DNA from: CAMAPP01 sp046153685 | Lineage (GTDB): Bacteria; Pseudomonadota; Alphaproteobacteria; CADEGL01 | Assembly: GCA_046153685.1 (NCBI GenBank) | Contig: JBJXGH010000055.1 | Coordinates: 1-12,857, forward strand | Direction: 5' to 3' | DNA length: 12,857 bases | Part shown: one piece after another, positions 6,409 through 12,857 of the stretch | How positions within the stretch are numbered: the first letter of the stretch is position 1 | How the letters are laid out: each line of letters opens with the position of its first letter | Translations under genes and position numbers: made by a program | The notes under the pieces: generated by a model | The model's input: the letters and a program-made list of their open reading frames with translations, nothing else | Databases searched by the model: none | What the model was told of the DNA's origin: nothing

Positions 6409-7209
6409 ATGATCGATGTCGGCATGATCGGGGTCGGTCATTTCGGCGCCGTGCTGGTCCGGGGATTCTTGCGCGCGGGCATCGCACCCACGCGCATTTT
6501 ATTGGCGCCGCGCGGCTCCGAAGTCGCCAGCCTCGCGCGTCAAGGCGTTGCGGTAGCGCGCGACAATGCGGAGGTCGTGGCGCGAGCCGAAGCCGTCATT
6601 CTCGCGACCCGCCCGCCCGATGCTGCCTCGGCCGTCGCGGATCTGGCGTGGCGGCCCAATCAACTGCTGCTATCGGTTTGCGCCGGGATTTCGGCGGACG
6701 AATTGCGGCGCGCGAGCGGCGGGGCCGCACGCGTCGTGCGCGCGCTGCCCATGACCTCGGCCGAGTTCGGCGCGAGCCCGACCGCGATGTTCCCGCATGA
6801 CGGCGAGGCCATGGCCTTGCTCGCCCATCTCGGCCAAGTCGTGACGCTCGCCCGCGAAGCGGATATCGAGACCGCGACCGCCGCCGCGATCGCCTACACG
6901 CTGTGCCACGAACTGGTCGGCCGCACGGCCCAATGGGCCGTCGATTACGGCATCGAGCCGGGCACGGCGCGAATGCTTGCCGCATCGTTCTTCGAATCTG
7001 CCGCGCGCATGATGGCGGCGAACAAAGACACGAGTCACGAAGCGCTGGTCGAAATCCTCGCAACCAAGGGCGGGGTCGCGGAAGCCGCGTTCGTCCCCTT
7101 GCGCGCGCACGGCTTCGGCGCGCTATGGAAATCGGCCCTAGACGCCGCGTATGCGCGCGTGCGCGAACTTGGTGCCGCGCGCCGCCGCGCACCTGGCGCC
7201 ACGCAGTGA
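6409..7209 (+). CDS. Pyrroline-5-carboxylate reductase-like oxidoreductase
   Basis: The 266-residue protein has the two-domain ProC layout: an N-terminal Rossmann fold with GMIGVGHFG (5-13) for NAD(P), and a helical C-terminal domain resembling the P5CR dimerisation domain (KGGVAEAAFVPLRAHGF, then ALDAAYARVREL). RALPMTSAEFG (111-121) corresponds to the RxMPNTPA segment of ProC. However, the usual SGSGPA stretch at the start of the dimerisation domain is replaced by TATAAAIAY (155-163), and the TPGGT motif is replaced by ATKGGVAEA. It is therefore probably not the cell's proline-making enzyme but a divergent relative with an unknown substrate. I favour ATG 6409 because ProC proteins start a few residues before the glycine motif, and GGGA precedes it by five bases. 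ATG 6379 (GGAG close upstream) is possible. It converges on the lyase gene with a 19-base gap. Confidence 0.8.
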   Translation: MIDVGMIGVGHFGAVLVRGFLRAGIAPTRILLAPRGSEVASLARQGVAVARDNAEVVARAEAVILATRPPDAASAVADLAWRPNQLLLSVCAGISADELRRASGGAARVVRALPMTSAEFGASPTAMFPHDGEAMALLAHLGQVVTLAREADIETATAAAIAYTLCHELVGRTAQWAVDYGIEPGTARMLAASFFESAARMMAANKDTSHEALVEILATKGGVAEAAFVPLRAHGFGALWKSALDAAYARVRELGAARRRAPGATQ

Positions 7210-7228
7210 ACCGCGCCGGGCATATCCC

Positions 7229-8101
7229 CTAGGCCGTGCCGAGAGCCTCGATCGCTGCGTCCAGGGCAATCAGGCGGCGCGCCTCCTCGACGTGCAGATT
7301 CTCGACCAACCGCCCGTCCACCACCACCACACCCTTGCCCTCGGCGATTGCGGCCCCATGGGCCGCGATGAGGCGTTTGGCCTCCGCCACGTCCGCCGCG
7401 CGCGGCGCAAATGCCGCATTCGCCGCCGCGATGGTTTTCGGATGGATGAGGGTTTTGCCATCGAAGCCGAGCTCCGCGCCCTGACGGCACGCGGCGGCGA
7501 AACCCTCGTCATCGTTCAGATCGAGATGAACGCCGTCCAAGATCGCAAGGCCGTGGGCGCGCGCCGCCAACAGACAGAAACCGAGCGCGGTCAGCAGCGG
7601 CAGCCGCTCGCGCGTGTGCCGCGCGTGCAGGTCCTTGGCCAGATCCGAGGTGCCCATGACCAAGCAGCCAAGCCGGGAATGGGCGCCCGCTAGCGCGGCC
7701 GCATTGAGCGCGCCGAGCGGCGTCTCGATCATGCACCAAATGGCGAGCGAGGCGGGCGCGCCCGCCTCGGCCAAAACATAGGCCGCCTGGCGGACGGTCT
7801 CGACGCTTTCGACCTTGGGAAGGAGCAGCGCATCCGCCCCAGATCGCGCGACCGCCCGCACATCCTCCGCGCCCCATGTCGTACCCAGGCCATTGACCCG
7901 CACGACGATCTCGCGTCGGCCATAGCCGCCAGCGCCGAGCGCGGCCAAAATCCGATCGCGCGCCGCCGCCTTGGCATCGGGGGCGACCGCATCCTCTAGA
8001 TCGAAAATCAGGACATCGGCCGGCAAGGTCCGCGCCTTTTCCATTGCGCGCGGGTTCGAGCCCGGCATGTAAAGCGCGCTGCGGCGCGGTCGGCTGTGCA
8101 T
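7229..8101 (-). CDS. CitE/HpcH-family CoA ester lyase (malyl-CoA lyase-like)
   Basis: The 290-residue protein belongs to the CitE-like HpcH/HpaI aldolase superfamily, whose members cleave or hydrolyse acyl-CoA esters such as malyl-CoA, methylmalyl-CoA or citramalyl-CoA with Mg2+. In order: RSALYMPGSNPRAMEKA (8-23), DVLIFDLEDAV (29-39), VRVNGLGT (67-74), LLLPKVES (92-99), MIETPLGALNAA (124-135), MGTSDLAKDL (149-158), DGVHLDLNDDEGF (189-201) and GFDGKTLIHPKTI (212-224). E126 and D153 are the expected metal ligands and R69 a substrate-site arginine. It lacks the long C-terminal extension of classical malate synthase. The ATG at 8101 has AGAGG upstream. The precise substrate (malyl-CoA lyase, malyl-CoA thioesterase or citramalyl-CoA lyase) is not decidable. 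It is transcribed divergently from pdxY across 64 bases. Confidence 0.88.
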   Translation of the reverse strand: MHSRPRRSALYMPGSNPRAMEKARTLPADVLIFDLEDAVAPDAKAAARDRILAALGAGGYGRREIVVRVNGLGTTWGAEDVRAVARSGADALLLPKVESVETVRQAAYVLAEAGAPASLAIWCMIETPLGALNAAALAGAHSRLGCLVMGTSDLAKDLHARHTRERLPLLTALGFCLLAARAHGLAILDGVHLDLNDDEGFAAACRQGAELGFDGKTLIHPKTIAAANAAFAPRAADVAEAKRLIAAHGAAIAEGKGVVVVDGRLVENLHVEEARRLIALDAAIEALGTA

Positions 8102-8165
8102 GGTTTTCCTCTCGCTCGGCATCGGCGACTATCGAAGGGCGGGCGGGCCGTGGCAAGGTGGGGTC

Positions 8166-9008
8166 GTGAACATATTGTCCATCCAGTCCTCGGTCGTTTA
8201 CGGCCATGTCGGCAATTGCGCCGCGACCTTGCCGCTCCAGCGCCTGGGCCATGAGGTGTGGGCGCTCGACACGGTGCGCCTCGCCCATCATCCCGCGCAT
8301 GGCGCGTTCCGCGGCCGCGTGACGGATGGCGCGGAATTGGCCGAACAGGTCGCCGCGCTTGATGCGCTCGGCGCCCTGGCGCGCTGCGGGGCGGTGATCT
8401 CGGGCTATCTCGGCACGACCGAGAACGGCGCCGTGGCGCTCGATGCCGTGCGCCGGGTCAAGGCACGAAACGGCAATGCGCTCTATGCGCTCGATCCGGT
8501 GATGGGCGAGCGCGGGCGCGGATTCTACGTCCGCGCGGGCATCATGGAATTCTTTCGCGACCGTGCCCTCGCCATGGCGGACATCGTGCTGCCGAATATC
8601 TTCGAGCTTGAGCAATTGTCTAGCCAACCCTGCGCGAACCGCGAGGACGCGCTGGCGGCGGCGCGGCGCTTGCTCCGAATGGGGCCGCGCCTTGTCATCG
8701 TCAAGGGCATCGAAACCGCGCGCGGCTTGGGCGTGCTCGCGGTCGAGCGCCGCCGGGCCTGGTTCGGCGAAACCCCGCGCCTCGATCTGCCCGCCCACGG
8801 CGCGGGCGATTCCTTCGCGGCCTTTTTCCTCGGGCATTATCTCCGCGACGTATCGCCGGGCCGCGCTTTGTCGCGCGCGCTATGTGCGCAGTACGCGCTG
8901 ATGCGCGCGAGCGCGCGGCGCGGCGGCGCGGGCGATTTGGCCCTGGTCGAAACCCAGGACGAATGGATGCGGCCCAAGACTCTGTTCAGGGCGCGCACCC
9001 TGGGTTAG
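8166..9008 (+). CDS. pdxY: Pyridoxal kinase
   Basis: This salvage enzyme phosphorylates pyridoxal (and related B6 vitamers) with ATP in the cytoplasm. The 280-residue product, near the usual 287, is a ribokinase-fold protein with the PdxY/PdxK marks: SIQSSVVYGHVGN at 5-17 (substrate-binding loop), GYLG at 80-83, DPVMGE at 110-115, NIFELEQLS at 144-152, VKGIE at 179-183, and the anion hole GAGDSFAAFF at 212-221 with D215 as the catalytic base. I chose the GTG at 8166 because the protein then begins MNILSIQSS as in the family, with AAGG a few bases upstream. An in-frame ATG at 8100 would add 22 unrelated residues overlapping the divergent lyase start. LysE-type exporter follows after 36 bases, possibly co-transcribed. 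Confidence 0.92.
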   Translation: MNILSIQSSVVYGHVGNCAATLPLQRLGHEVWALDTVRLAHHPAHGAFRGRVTDGAELAEQVAALDALGALARCGAVISGYLGTTENGAVALDAVRRVKARNGNALYALDPVMGERGRGFYVRAGIMEFFRDRALAMADIVLPNIFELEQLSSQPCANREDALAAARRLLRMGPRLVIVKGIETARGLGVLAVERRRAWFGETPRLDLPAHGAGDSFAAFFLGHYLRDVSPGRALSRALCAQYALMRASARRGGAGDLALVETQDEWMRPKTLFRARTLG

Positions 9009-9044
9009 ACAAATCGCGGGAAAACTCGGGGGATTGGCGCTTTC

Positions 9045-9686
9045 ATGTTCGGCTCTTTATTCGCGACCGGCATCATCATCGGCTTCGCTATCGCGGCGCC
9101 GGTCGGACCCGTGGGCGTCTTGTGCGCCCACCGCACGATTGCGCGCGGGCCGCGCGCGGGGCTGGTGTCGGGCTTGGGCGCCGCGGTCGCCGATTCGATC
9201 TTCGGCCTGATCGCGGCGTTCGGACTATCCTTCGTCGCGGATTGGATCGTGGATCACCAGGCCAGCGTGCGGCTGGTGGGGGGCGTGTTTCTGATCCTTC
9301 TGGCGCTACGCATCCTGCTCACGCGCGAGAAGGAAGTCGCGGAATCGACACCGTCCAATTCGCGCGCGATTGGCTATTTCGCCTCGACCTTCGCGCTGAC
9401 GATCACCAATCCGATCACGATCCTATCCTTCGCCGGCATCTTCACCGCCTTCGGCGTCGTTGAGCGCGTGGTGACGGCGATCGATGCCTGGATACTGGTC
9501 GGCGGCGTTTTTGCCGGCTCGTCGTTGTGGTGGCTGTCCATCGCGGGCGGCGTTGGGCTGTTGCGCGGTAACCTGTCCGAGCGCCTCTTGCGCCATGTGA
9601 ACATCCTATCGGCGGCGATCATGCTCGCCTTCGGCGCCTACGCCCTTGCCAGTTCGCTTCCGGCGATCCAACGCCTGTTGCCCTGA
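9045..9686 (+). CDS. LysE/RhtB-family amino-acid exporter
   Basis: The 213-residue inner-membrane protein belongs to the LysE/RhtB translocator superfamily, proton-driven exporters of amino acids and related solutes. The first segment, FATGIIIGFAIAAPVGPVGVLC, carries the family's APVGPVG motif. Further hydrophobic spans lie at about residues 35-65, 74-93, 110-130, 145-170 and 185-205, giving the usual five to six helices, with the motif ITNPITILSF in the middle helix (typical of the second half). A GGGGGA sequence precedes the ATG. Substrate cannot be predicted from sequence. It follows pdxY by 36 bases on the same strand, but a functional link to vitamin B6 is not evident. It converges on asd with a 32-base gap that holds only a short GC-rich hairpin without a T-tract. 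Confidence 0.9.
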   Translation: MFGSLFATGIIIGFAIAAPVGPVGVLCAHRTIARGPRAGLVSGLGAAVADSIFGLIAAFGLSFVADWIVDHQASVRLVGGVFLILLALRILLTREKEVAESTPSNSRAIGYFASTFALTITNPITILSFAGIFTAFGVVERVVTAIDAWILVGGVFAGSSLWWLSIAGGVGLLRGNLSERLLRHVNILSAAIMLAFGAYALASSLPAIQRLLP

Positions 9687-9718
9687 CGCGCGCGGCGGGC
9701 GCGCCGTCTCGGCGAAAT

Positions 9719-10744
9719 CTAGGCTGCTTTGCGGAAGTACTGGCGGTCGAGCGTCTCGGCGATCTGCACCGCGTTGAGCGCCGCGCCCTTGCGCAGATTG
9801 TCGGCCACGCACCAGAACGCCAGGCCGTGTTCAACCGTGGGATCGGCGCGCAGGCGCGAAACGAAGACGCTGTCCTCGCCCGCGGATTCCACCGGCGTCA
9901 CGTACCCCTCGTCCACCCGGTGGTCCACGACCGTGATGCCCGGCGCGCGGCGCAGCGCCGAACGCGCCTGTTCGACCGAGATCGGCCGCGCGAATTCGAC
10001 GTGCAACGCCTCGGCATGGCCGATAAACACGGGCACGCGCACGCAGGTGGCAATGAGCTTGATCGCAGGGTCGAGAATCTTCTTGGTCTCGACAACCATC
10101 TTCCATTCTTCCTTGGTCGCGCCGTCGTCCATGAACGTGTCGATGTGCGGGATAACGTTGAAGGCGATCTGCTTGGTGAACATTCCCTTCTGAATGGGAT
10201 CGTTCACAAAGACGCCGCGCGTCTGGCTGAACAATTCGTCCATCGCCTCGCGCCCCGCGCCCGAGACGGACTGGTAGGTCGCCACCGATACGCGGGTGAT
10301 GGTCGCAAGATCGTGAAGCGGCTTCAGCGCCACAACCATCTGGATCGTCGAGCAATTGGGATTGGCGATAATGTTGCGCCTGGCGTACCGGGCAAGCGCG
10401 GATGCGTTGACCTCGGGAACCACGAGCGGAACATCGGGGTCCATGCGAAACTGCGAGGTATTGTCGATGACCACGCAGCCTGCGGCCGCGGCGCGTGGGG
10501 CGTGCACGGCGGATATCTTCGCGCCCGGGGAAAACAGACCGATATCGGTGCCCGCGAAATCGTAGTCCTCGAGCGCCAGAACCTTGAGCGTCTTGTCCTC
10601 GCCGTAGGACAGCTCGCGCCCGATCGAGCCAGCCGACGCCAGCGCCACGACCTCGTCGGCGGGGAATTTGCGCTCCGCCAACGTCTTGAGCATTTCCTGC
10701 CCGACCGCTCCGGTGGCGCCCACGACCGCGACCTTGTAGCCCAT
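9719..10744 (-). CDS. asd: Aspartate-semialdehyde dehydrogenase
   Basis: Asd makes aspartate semialdehyde from aspartyl phosphate with NADPH, the branch point to lysine/diaminopimelate, threonine and methionine. The 341-residue protein is complete. The N-terminal Rossmann motif VAVVGATGAVGQEM is at 5-18. The catalytic cysteine is C131 in NPNCSTIQM. H243 in PVFIGHAEA is the expected general acid-base histidine. GAGREAMDEL (162-171) and the substrate-site segment near VIPHIDTFMDDGATKEEWKM are also typical. The start ATG has AAGGAA seven bases upstream. The gene stands alone on this strand, divergent from the zinc-ribbon methyltransferase across 140 bases whose asd-proximal half is AT-rich and presumably carries its promoter. 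Confidence 0.97.
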   Translation of the reverse strand: MGYKVAVVGATGAVGQEMLKTLAERKFPADEVVALASAGSIGRELSYGEDKTLKVLALEDYDFAGTDIGLFSPGAKISAVHAPRAAAAGCVVIDNTSQFRMDPDVPLVVPEVNASALARYARRNIIANPNCSTIQMVVALKPLHDLATITRVSVATYQSVSGAGREAMDELFSQTRGVFVNDPIQKGMFTKQIAFNVIPHIDTFMDDGATKEEWKMVVETKKILDPAIKLIATCVRVPVFIGHAEALHVEFARPISVEQARSALRRAPGITVVDHRVDEGYVTPVESAGEDSVFVSRLRADPTVEHGLAFWCVADNLRKGAALNAVQIAETLDRQYFRKAA

Positions 10745-10884
10745 GATGCGATTCCTTGGTCTTAGCGCGTGCGAAATGACGTGCCGTTACGTATTATCTA
10801 TCCGGCACAATTGCAAGATTTCCCTAATACTGCATCTTTCCAGGGCGCGCGGCGAAGCGCTCCGAGGCGTGAGGAGCATCGCGG
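10745..10884. promoter_or_regulatory. Divergent promoter region between asd and the methyltransferase gene
   Basis: About 140 bases with an AT-rich core (roughly 10785-10840) in a GC-rich neighbourhood. It must hold the starts of transcription for both flanking genes. I could not pick a convincing -35/-10 pair on either strand. Confidence 0.45.
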
Positions 10885-11646
10885 GTGGCGTTTGGCGGGA
10901 CTCGGGCGGAGAGGTGCCCTTCTTGCGCCGAAGCGAAGCGCACGACTTACGCGCTTCATGCGGAGTGGACGCTCCACGAATGCGCGCGCTGCGGCCTCGT
11001 CTATATCGACCCCCTGCCCGATGCCTCCCTGCTCGATTACATGTACCGGGATACCTATGCCGGTTCGACCGAAAGCTACTTCACCAAGGTCGAGCGCAAG
11101 ATGCGACGCGGCCGGGCGCGGATGCGGGCCCTATCCCGCGCCGTGCCGTGCGGGCGGTTTCTCGATGTCGGCTGCAATGGCGGCTTCATGGTCGAGGCCG
11201 CGCGCGAACGGGGCCTCGAAGCCTGGGGCATCGATGTCGATACCCACTCCATCGCCTATGCGCGCAAGCATTATGCCGGCTGCAGGTTCGAGGCCGCGAC
11301 AGTCGAGAGCTTCATCGCCAGCCGCGAGGCGGAAGGCGCAGCGAAGTTCGACCTTCTCTACTGCTCCGAGGTCATCGAACACATCCCGGCGGTCGATGAC
11401 TTCGTCGCCGCGCTGGCGCGCGCGCTGGTGCCGGGTGGATATTTTTATGTCACGACACCCGATATCGGCCATTGGCGCCGGCCGCGCGATTTGACCCGGT
11501 GGGACGGCTTCTCGCCGCCCGCGCATTGTCTGTATTTCCGCCCGGCGGCGCTGCGTCATTTGCTCGCGCGCCACGGCTTTGCGATCGAGCGCGAACATTT
11601 GGCCTTCAAGCCCGGCATCAAGATGCTTTGCCGCAAGAGCGGCTGA
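10885..11646 (+). CDS. Class I SAM-dependent methyltransferase with N-terminal zinc ribbon
   Basis: The 253-residue protein has a short N-terminal zinc-ribbon-like module, C11-x2-C14 and C33-x2-C36 (CARCGLVY), followed by a methyltransferase domain. SAM-binding motif I is FLDVGCNGG (92-100), the acidic end of strand 2 is WGIDVD (114-119), and motif IV/V is FDLLYCSEVIEHIP (155-168), then GGYFYVTTPD. This arrangement resembles methyltransferases that modify sugars or other small molecules, but no substrate can be named. The start is a GTG at 10885 with GAGGAG eight bases upstream. It is the only start that places the ribbon near the N-terminus. Its stop TGA is immediately followed by the leuB stop on the other strand, with no base between. 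The position between leuB and asd is, to my knowledge, common in related genomes. Confidence 0.85.
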   Translation: MAFGGTRAERCPSCAEAKRTTYALHAEWTLHECARCGLVYIDPLPDASLLDYMYRDTYAGSTESYFTKVERKMRRGRARMRALSRAVPCGRFLDVGCNGGFMVEAARERGLEAWGIDVDTHSIAYARKHYAGCRFEAATVESFIASREAEGAAKFDLLYCSEVIEHIPAVDDFVAALARALVPGGYFYVTTPDIGHWRRPRDLTRWDGFSPPAHCLYFRPAALRHLLARHGFAIEREHLAFKPGIKMLCRKSG

Positions 11647-12756
11647 TCAGCTCGCGAGCTTGGCCATTTCCTCGACCACGGCCTTGCCCATGGCGGTCGT
11701 CGAGACCGGCGTCATCCCCGGCTGCATGATGTCGGCGGTGCGCAGCTTGCGTTCCAGAACCGCCTCGATCGCGCGCTCGATCAGATCCGCATCGTCGCCC
11801 TGATCGAAGGAGTAGCGCAGCATCATCGCGAAGGACAGAAGCATGGCGAGCGGGTTCGCCATGTCCTTGCCCGCGATATCGGGTGCGGAGCCATGCACTG
11901 GCTCGTACAGCGCGCGGCGGCGGCCGTGGGAATCGGGCGCGCCGAGCGAGGCCGAGGGCAGCATGCCGAGCGAGCCCGTGAGCATAGCCGCCTCGTCCGA
12001 CAGCATGTCGCCAAACAGATTGTCGGTGACGATGACGTCGAACTGCTTGGGATTGCGCACGAGCTGCATGGCCGCGTTGTCGGCGTACATGTGCGTGAGT
12101 TCCACGTCGGAATATTCGGCATGTAATTTCGTGACCTCCTCGCGCCACAGCACGCCCGCTTCCATCACGTTCGCCTTTTCGGCCGAGCACAGCCTGCGCG
12201 CGCGCTTGCGCGCGAGCTCGAAGCCCACGCGCGCCACGCGCACGATCTCGCCTGAGGTGTAAACATGCGTGTTCACGCCGCGACGGTCGCCATTGGGCAG
12301 GGTTTCGACGCCGCGCGGCTGGCCGAAATACATCCCGCCCGTGAGTTCGCGCACGATCATGATGTCGAGACCGCGCACGATCTCGGGCTTCAGCGTGGAC
12401 GCGTCCACCAGGGCGTCGAAAACGATCGCCGGCCGGAGATTGGCGAACAGATCCATGTCCTTGCGCAGGCGCAGGAGGCCGCGCTCGGGCTTCTTGGCGA
12501 AGGGCAGGGAATCCCATTTTGGCCCGCCCACCGCGCCGAACAATACCGCGTCGGACGCCATCGCATCGGCCATCGTCTCGTCGGTCAGCGGCGTGCCGTG
12601 GGCATCGAGCGCCGAACCTCCGACCAAGCCTTCGCGCACGTCAAAGCCGATCCCGCGCTTACCGGCGAGCCATTCGATCGCCACCCGCACCTGGTTCATC
12701 ACTTCGATACCGATGCCGTCGCCGGGCAGCATCAGCACTTTGCGATTGGATGCCAT
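11647..12756 (-). CDS. leuB: 3-isopropylmalate dehydrogenase
   Basis: LeuB oxidatively decarboxylates 3-isopropylmalate with NAD+ in leucine biosynthesis. The 369-residue protein is complete. It shows LMLPGDGIG (8-16), the NAD-contacting AVGGPKW (75-81), and the substrate-binding arginines R98 (RLRKDMDLFANLRP) and R108, plus R136 and Y143 in RELTGGMYFG. K194 lies in EKANVMEAG, and D226 (YADNAAMQ), D250 and D254 (NLFGDMLSDEA) are the metal ligands. YEPVHGSAPDIAGK (284-297) is the family's NAD site. AAGGAG precedes the ATG closely. No leuC or leuD is seen in the window, though they may lie beyond 12857, since the upstream leader is only partly visible. It is tail to tail with the methyltransferase gene. 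Confidence 0.98.
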   Translation of the reverse strand: MASNRKVLMLPGDGIGIEVMNQVRVAIEWLAGKRGIGFDVREGLVGGSALDAHGTPLTDETMADAMASDAVLFGAVGGPKWDSLPFAKKPERGLLRLRKDMDLFANLRPAIVFDALVDASTLKPEIVRGLDIMIVRELTGGMYFGQPRGVETLPNGDRRGVNTHVYTSGEIVRVARVGFELARKRARRLCSAEKANVMEAGVLWREEVTKLHAEYSDVELTHMYADNAAMQLVRNPKQFDVIVTDNLFGDMLSDEAAMLTGSLGMLPSASLGAPDSHGRRRALYEPVHGSAPDIAGKDMANPLAMLLSFAMMLRYSFDQGDDADLIERAIEAVLERKLRTADIMQPGMTPVSTTAMGKAVVEEMAKLAS

Positions 12757-12798
12757 GTGACTCTCCTTGCCCTGCGATCGCGTCTTGGCGCTGACGTG

Positions 12799-12841
12799 CG
12801 ACGTGGTAGGGCGTTCGACGTGGTAGGGCGCGGTTAGGGCG
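12799..12841. repeat. Short tandem repeat upstream of leuB
   Basis: CGACGTGGTAGGGCG occurs at 12799-12813 and exactly again at 12816-12830, a 17-base period. A degenerate third piece, CGGTTAGGGCG, follows at 12831-12841. It lies 43 bases before the leuB start, in the leader. It might be an operator, a replication-slippage tract or the edge of a larger repeat cut by the window. Confidence 0.7.
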
Positions 12842-12857
12842 TCGGGCGATCAGGCCT

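Noticed and set aside
7509..8837. A 442-codon minus-strand frame.
   Set aside because: It is antisense to pdxY and out of frame with the CoA lyase, both well supported.
9687..9718. Terminator between the LysE-type gene and asd.
   Set aside because: Only a 5-bp GC hairpin without a T-tract on either strand.
9827..10765. A 312-codon + strand frame opposite asd.
   Set aside because: Shadow of asd, which has its catalytic Cys and His and a good ribosome binding site.
1..12857. CRISPR array, insertion sequence, prophage or tRNA gene.
   Set aside because: No spaced repeat array, transposase, terminal inverted repeats, phage gene or tRNA cloverleaf was seen.

Overview
The window reads as chromosomal DNA of a GC-rich alphaproteobacterium, probably Rhodospirillales-like. 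This is inferred from the sdhCDAB gene order, the leuB / methyltransferase / asd neighbourhood and the overall protein style. No rRNA or other marker gene is present, so the placement is tentative. Nearly all genes are ordinary housekeeping or metabolic genes, closely packed, often tail to tail with gaps of a few bases.

Layout: (1) 1-760, on +: the end of a nitrate/sulfonate/taurine-type ABC transporter ATPase, then an OsmC-family thiol peroxidase-like protein. (2) 757-1398, on -: a PaiB-like FMN-binding protein whose stop codon overlaps the osmC stop. (3) 1419-4854, on -: a complete succinate dehydrogenase operon sdhC-sdhD-sdhA-sdhB ending at a strong palindromic terminator. (4) 4855-6408: about 1.5 kb with no convincing protein gene. 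Its sdh-proximal end is AT-rich, with a DnaA-box pair and a candidate sdh promoter. From about 5220 to 6166 it is tiled with nested hairpins on the + strand, several capped by UUCG or GNRA tetraloops, and it ends in a branched hairpin followed by a T-tract. I interpret this as a large structured non-coding RNA of about 0.9 kb that I do not recognise. (5) 6409-7209, on +: a divergent pyrroline-5-carboxylate-reductase-like protein. (6) 7229-8101, on -: a CitE/HpcH-type CoA ester lyase, divergent from (7) pyridoxal kinase (8166-9008) and a LysE-family exporter (9045-9686) on +. (8) 9719-10744, on -: aspartate-semialdehyde dehydrogenase, divergent from a zinc-ribbon SAM methyltransferase (10885-11646). 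(9) 11647-12756, on -: 3-isopropylmalate dehydrogenase, with a short direct repeat upstream of it at the window edge.

Functionally, sdhCDAB makes respiratory complex II / the TCA-cycle enzyme. asd (Asp-family amino acids and diaminopimelate) and leuB (leucine) are biosynthetic. pdxY recycles vitamin B6, and the LysE-type protein probably exports an amino acid or similar small solute. The most interesting part is the ORF-free, highly structured stretch between sdhC and the P5CR-like gene.
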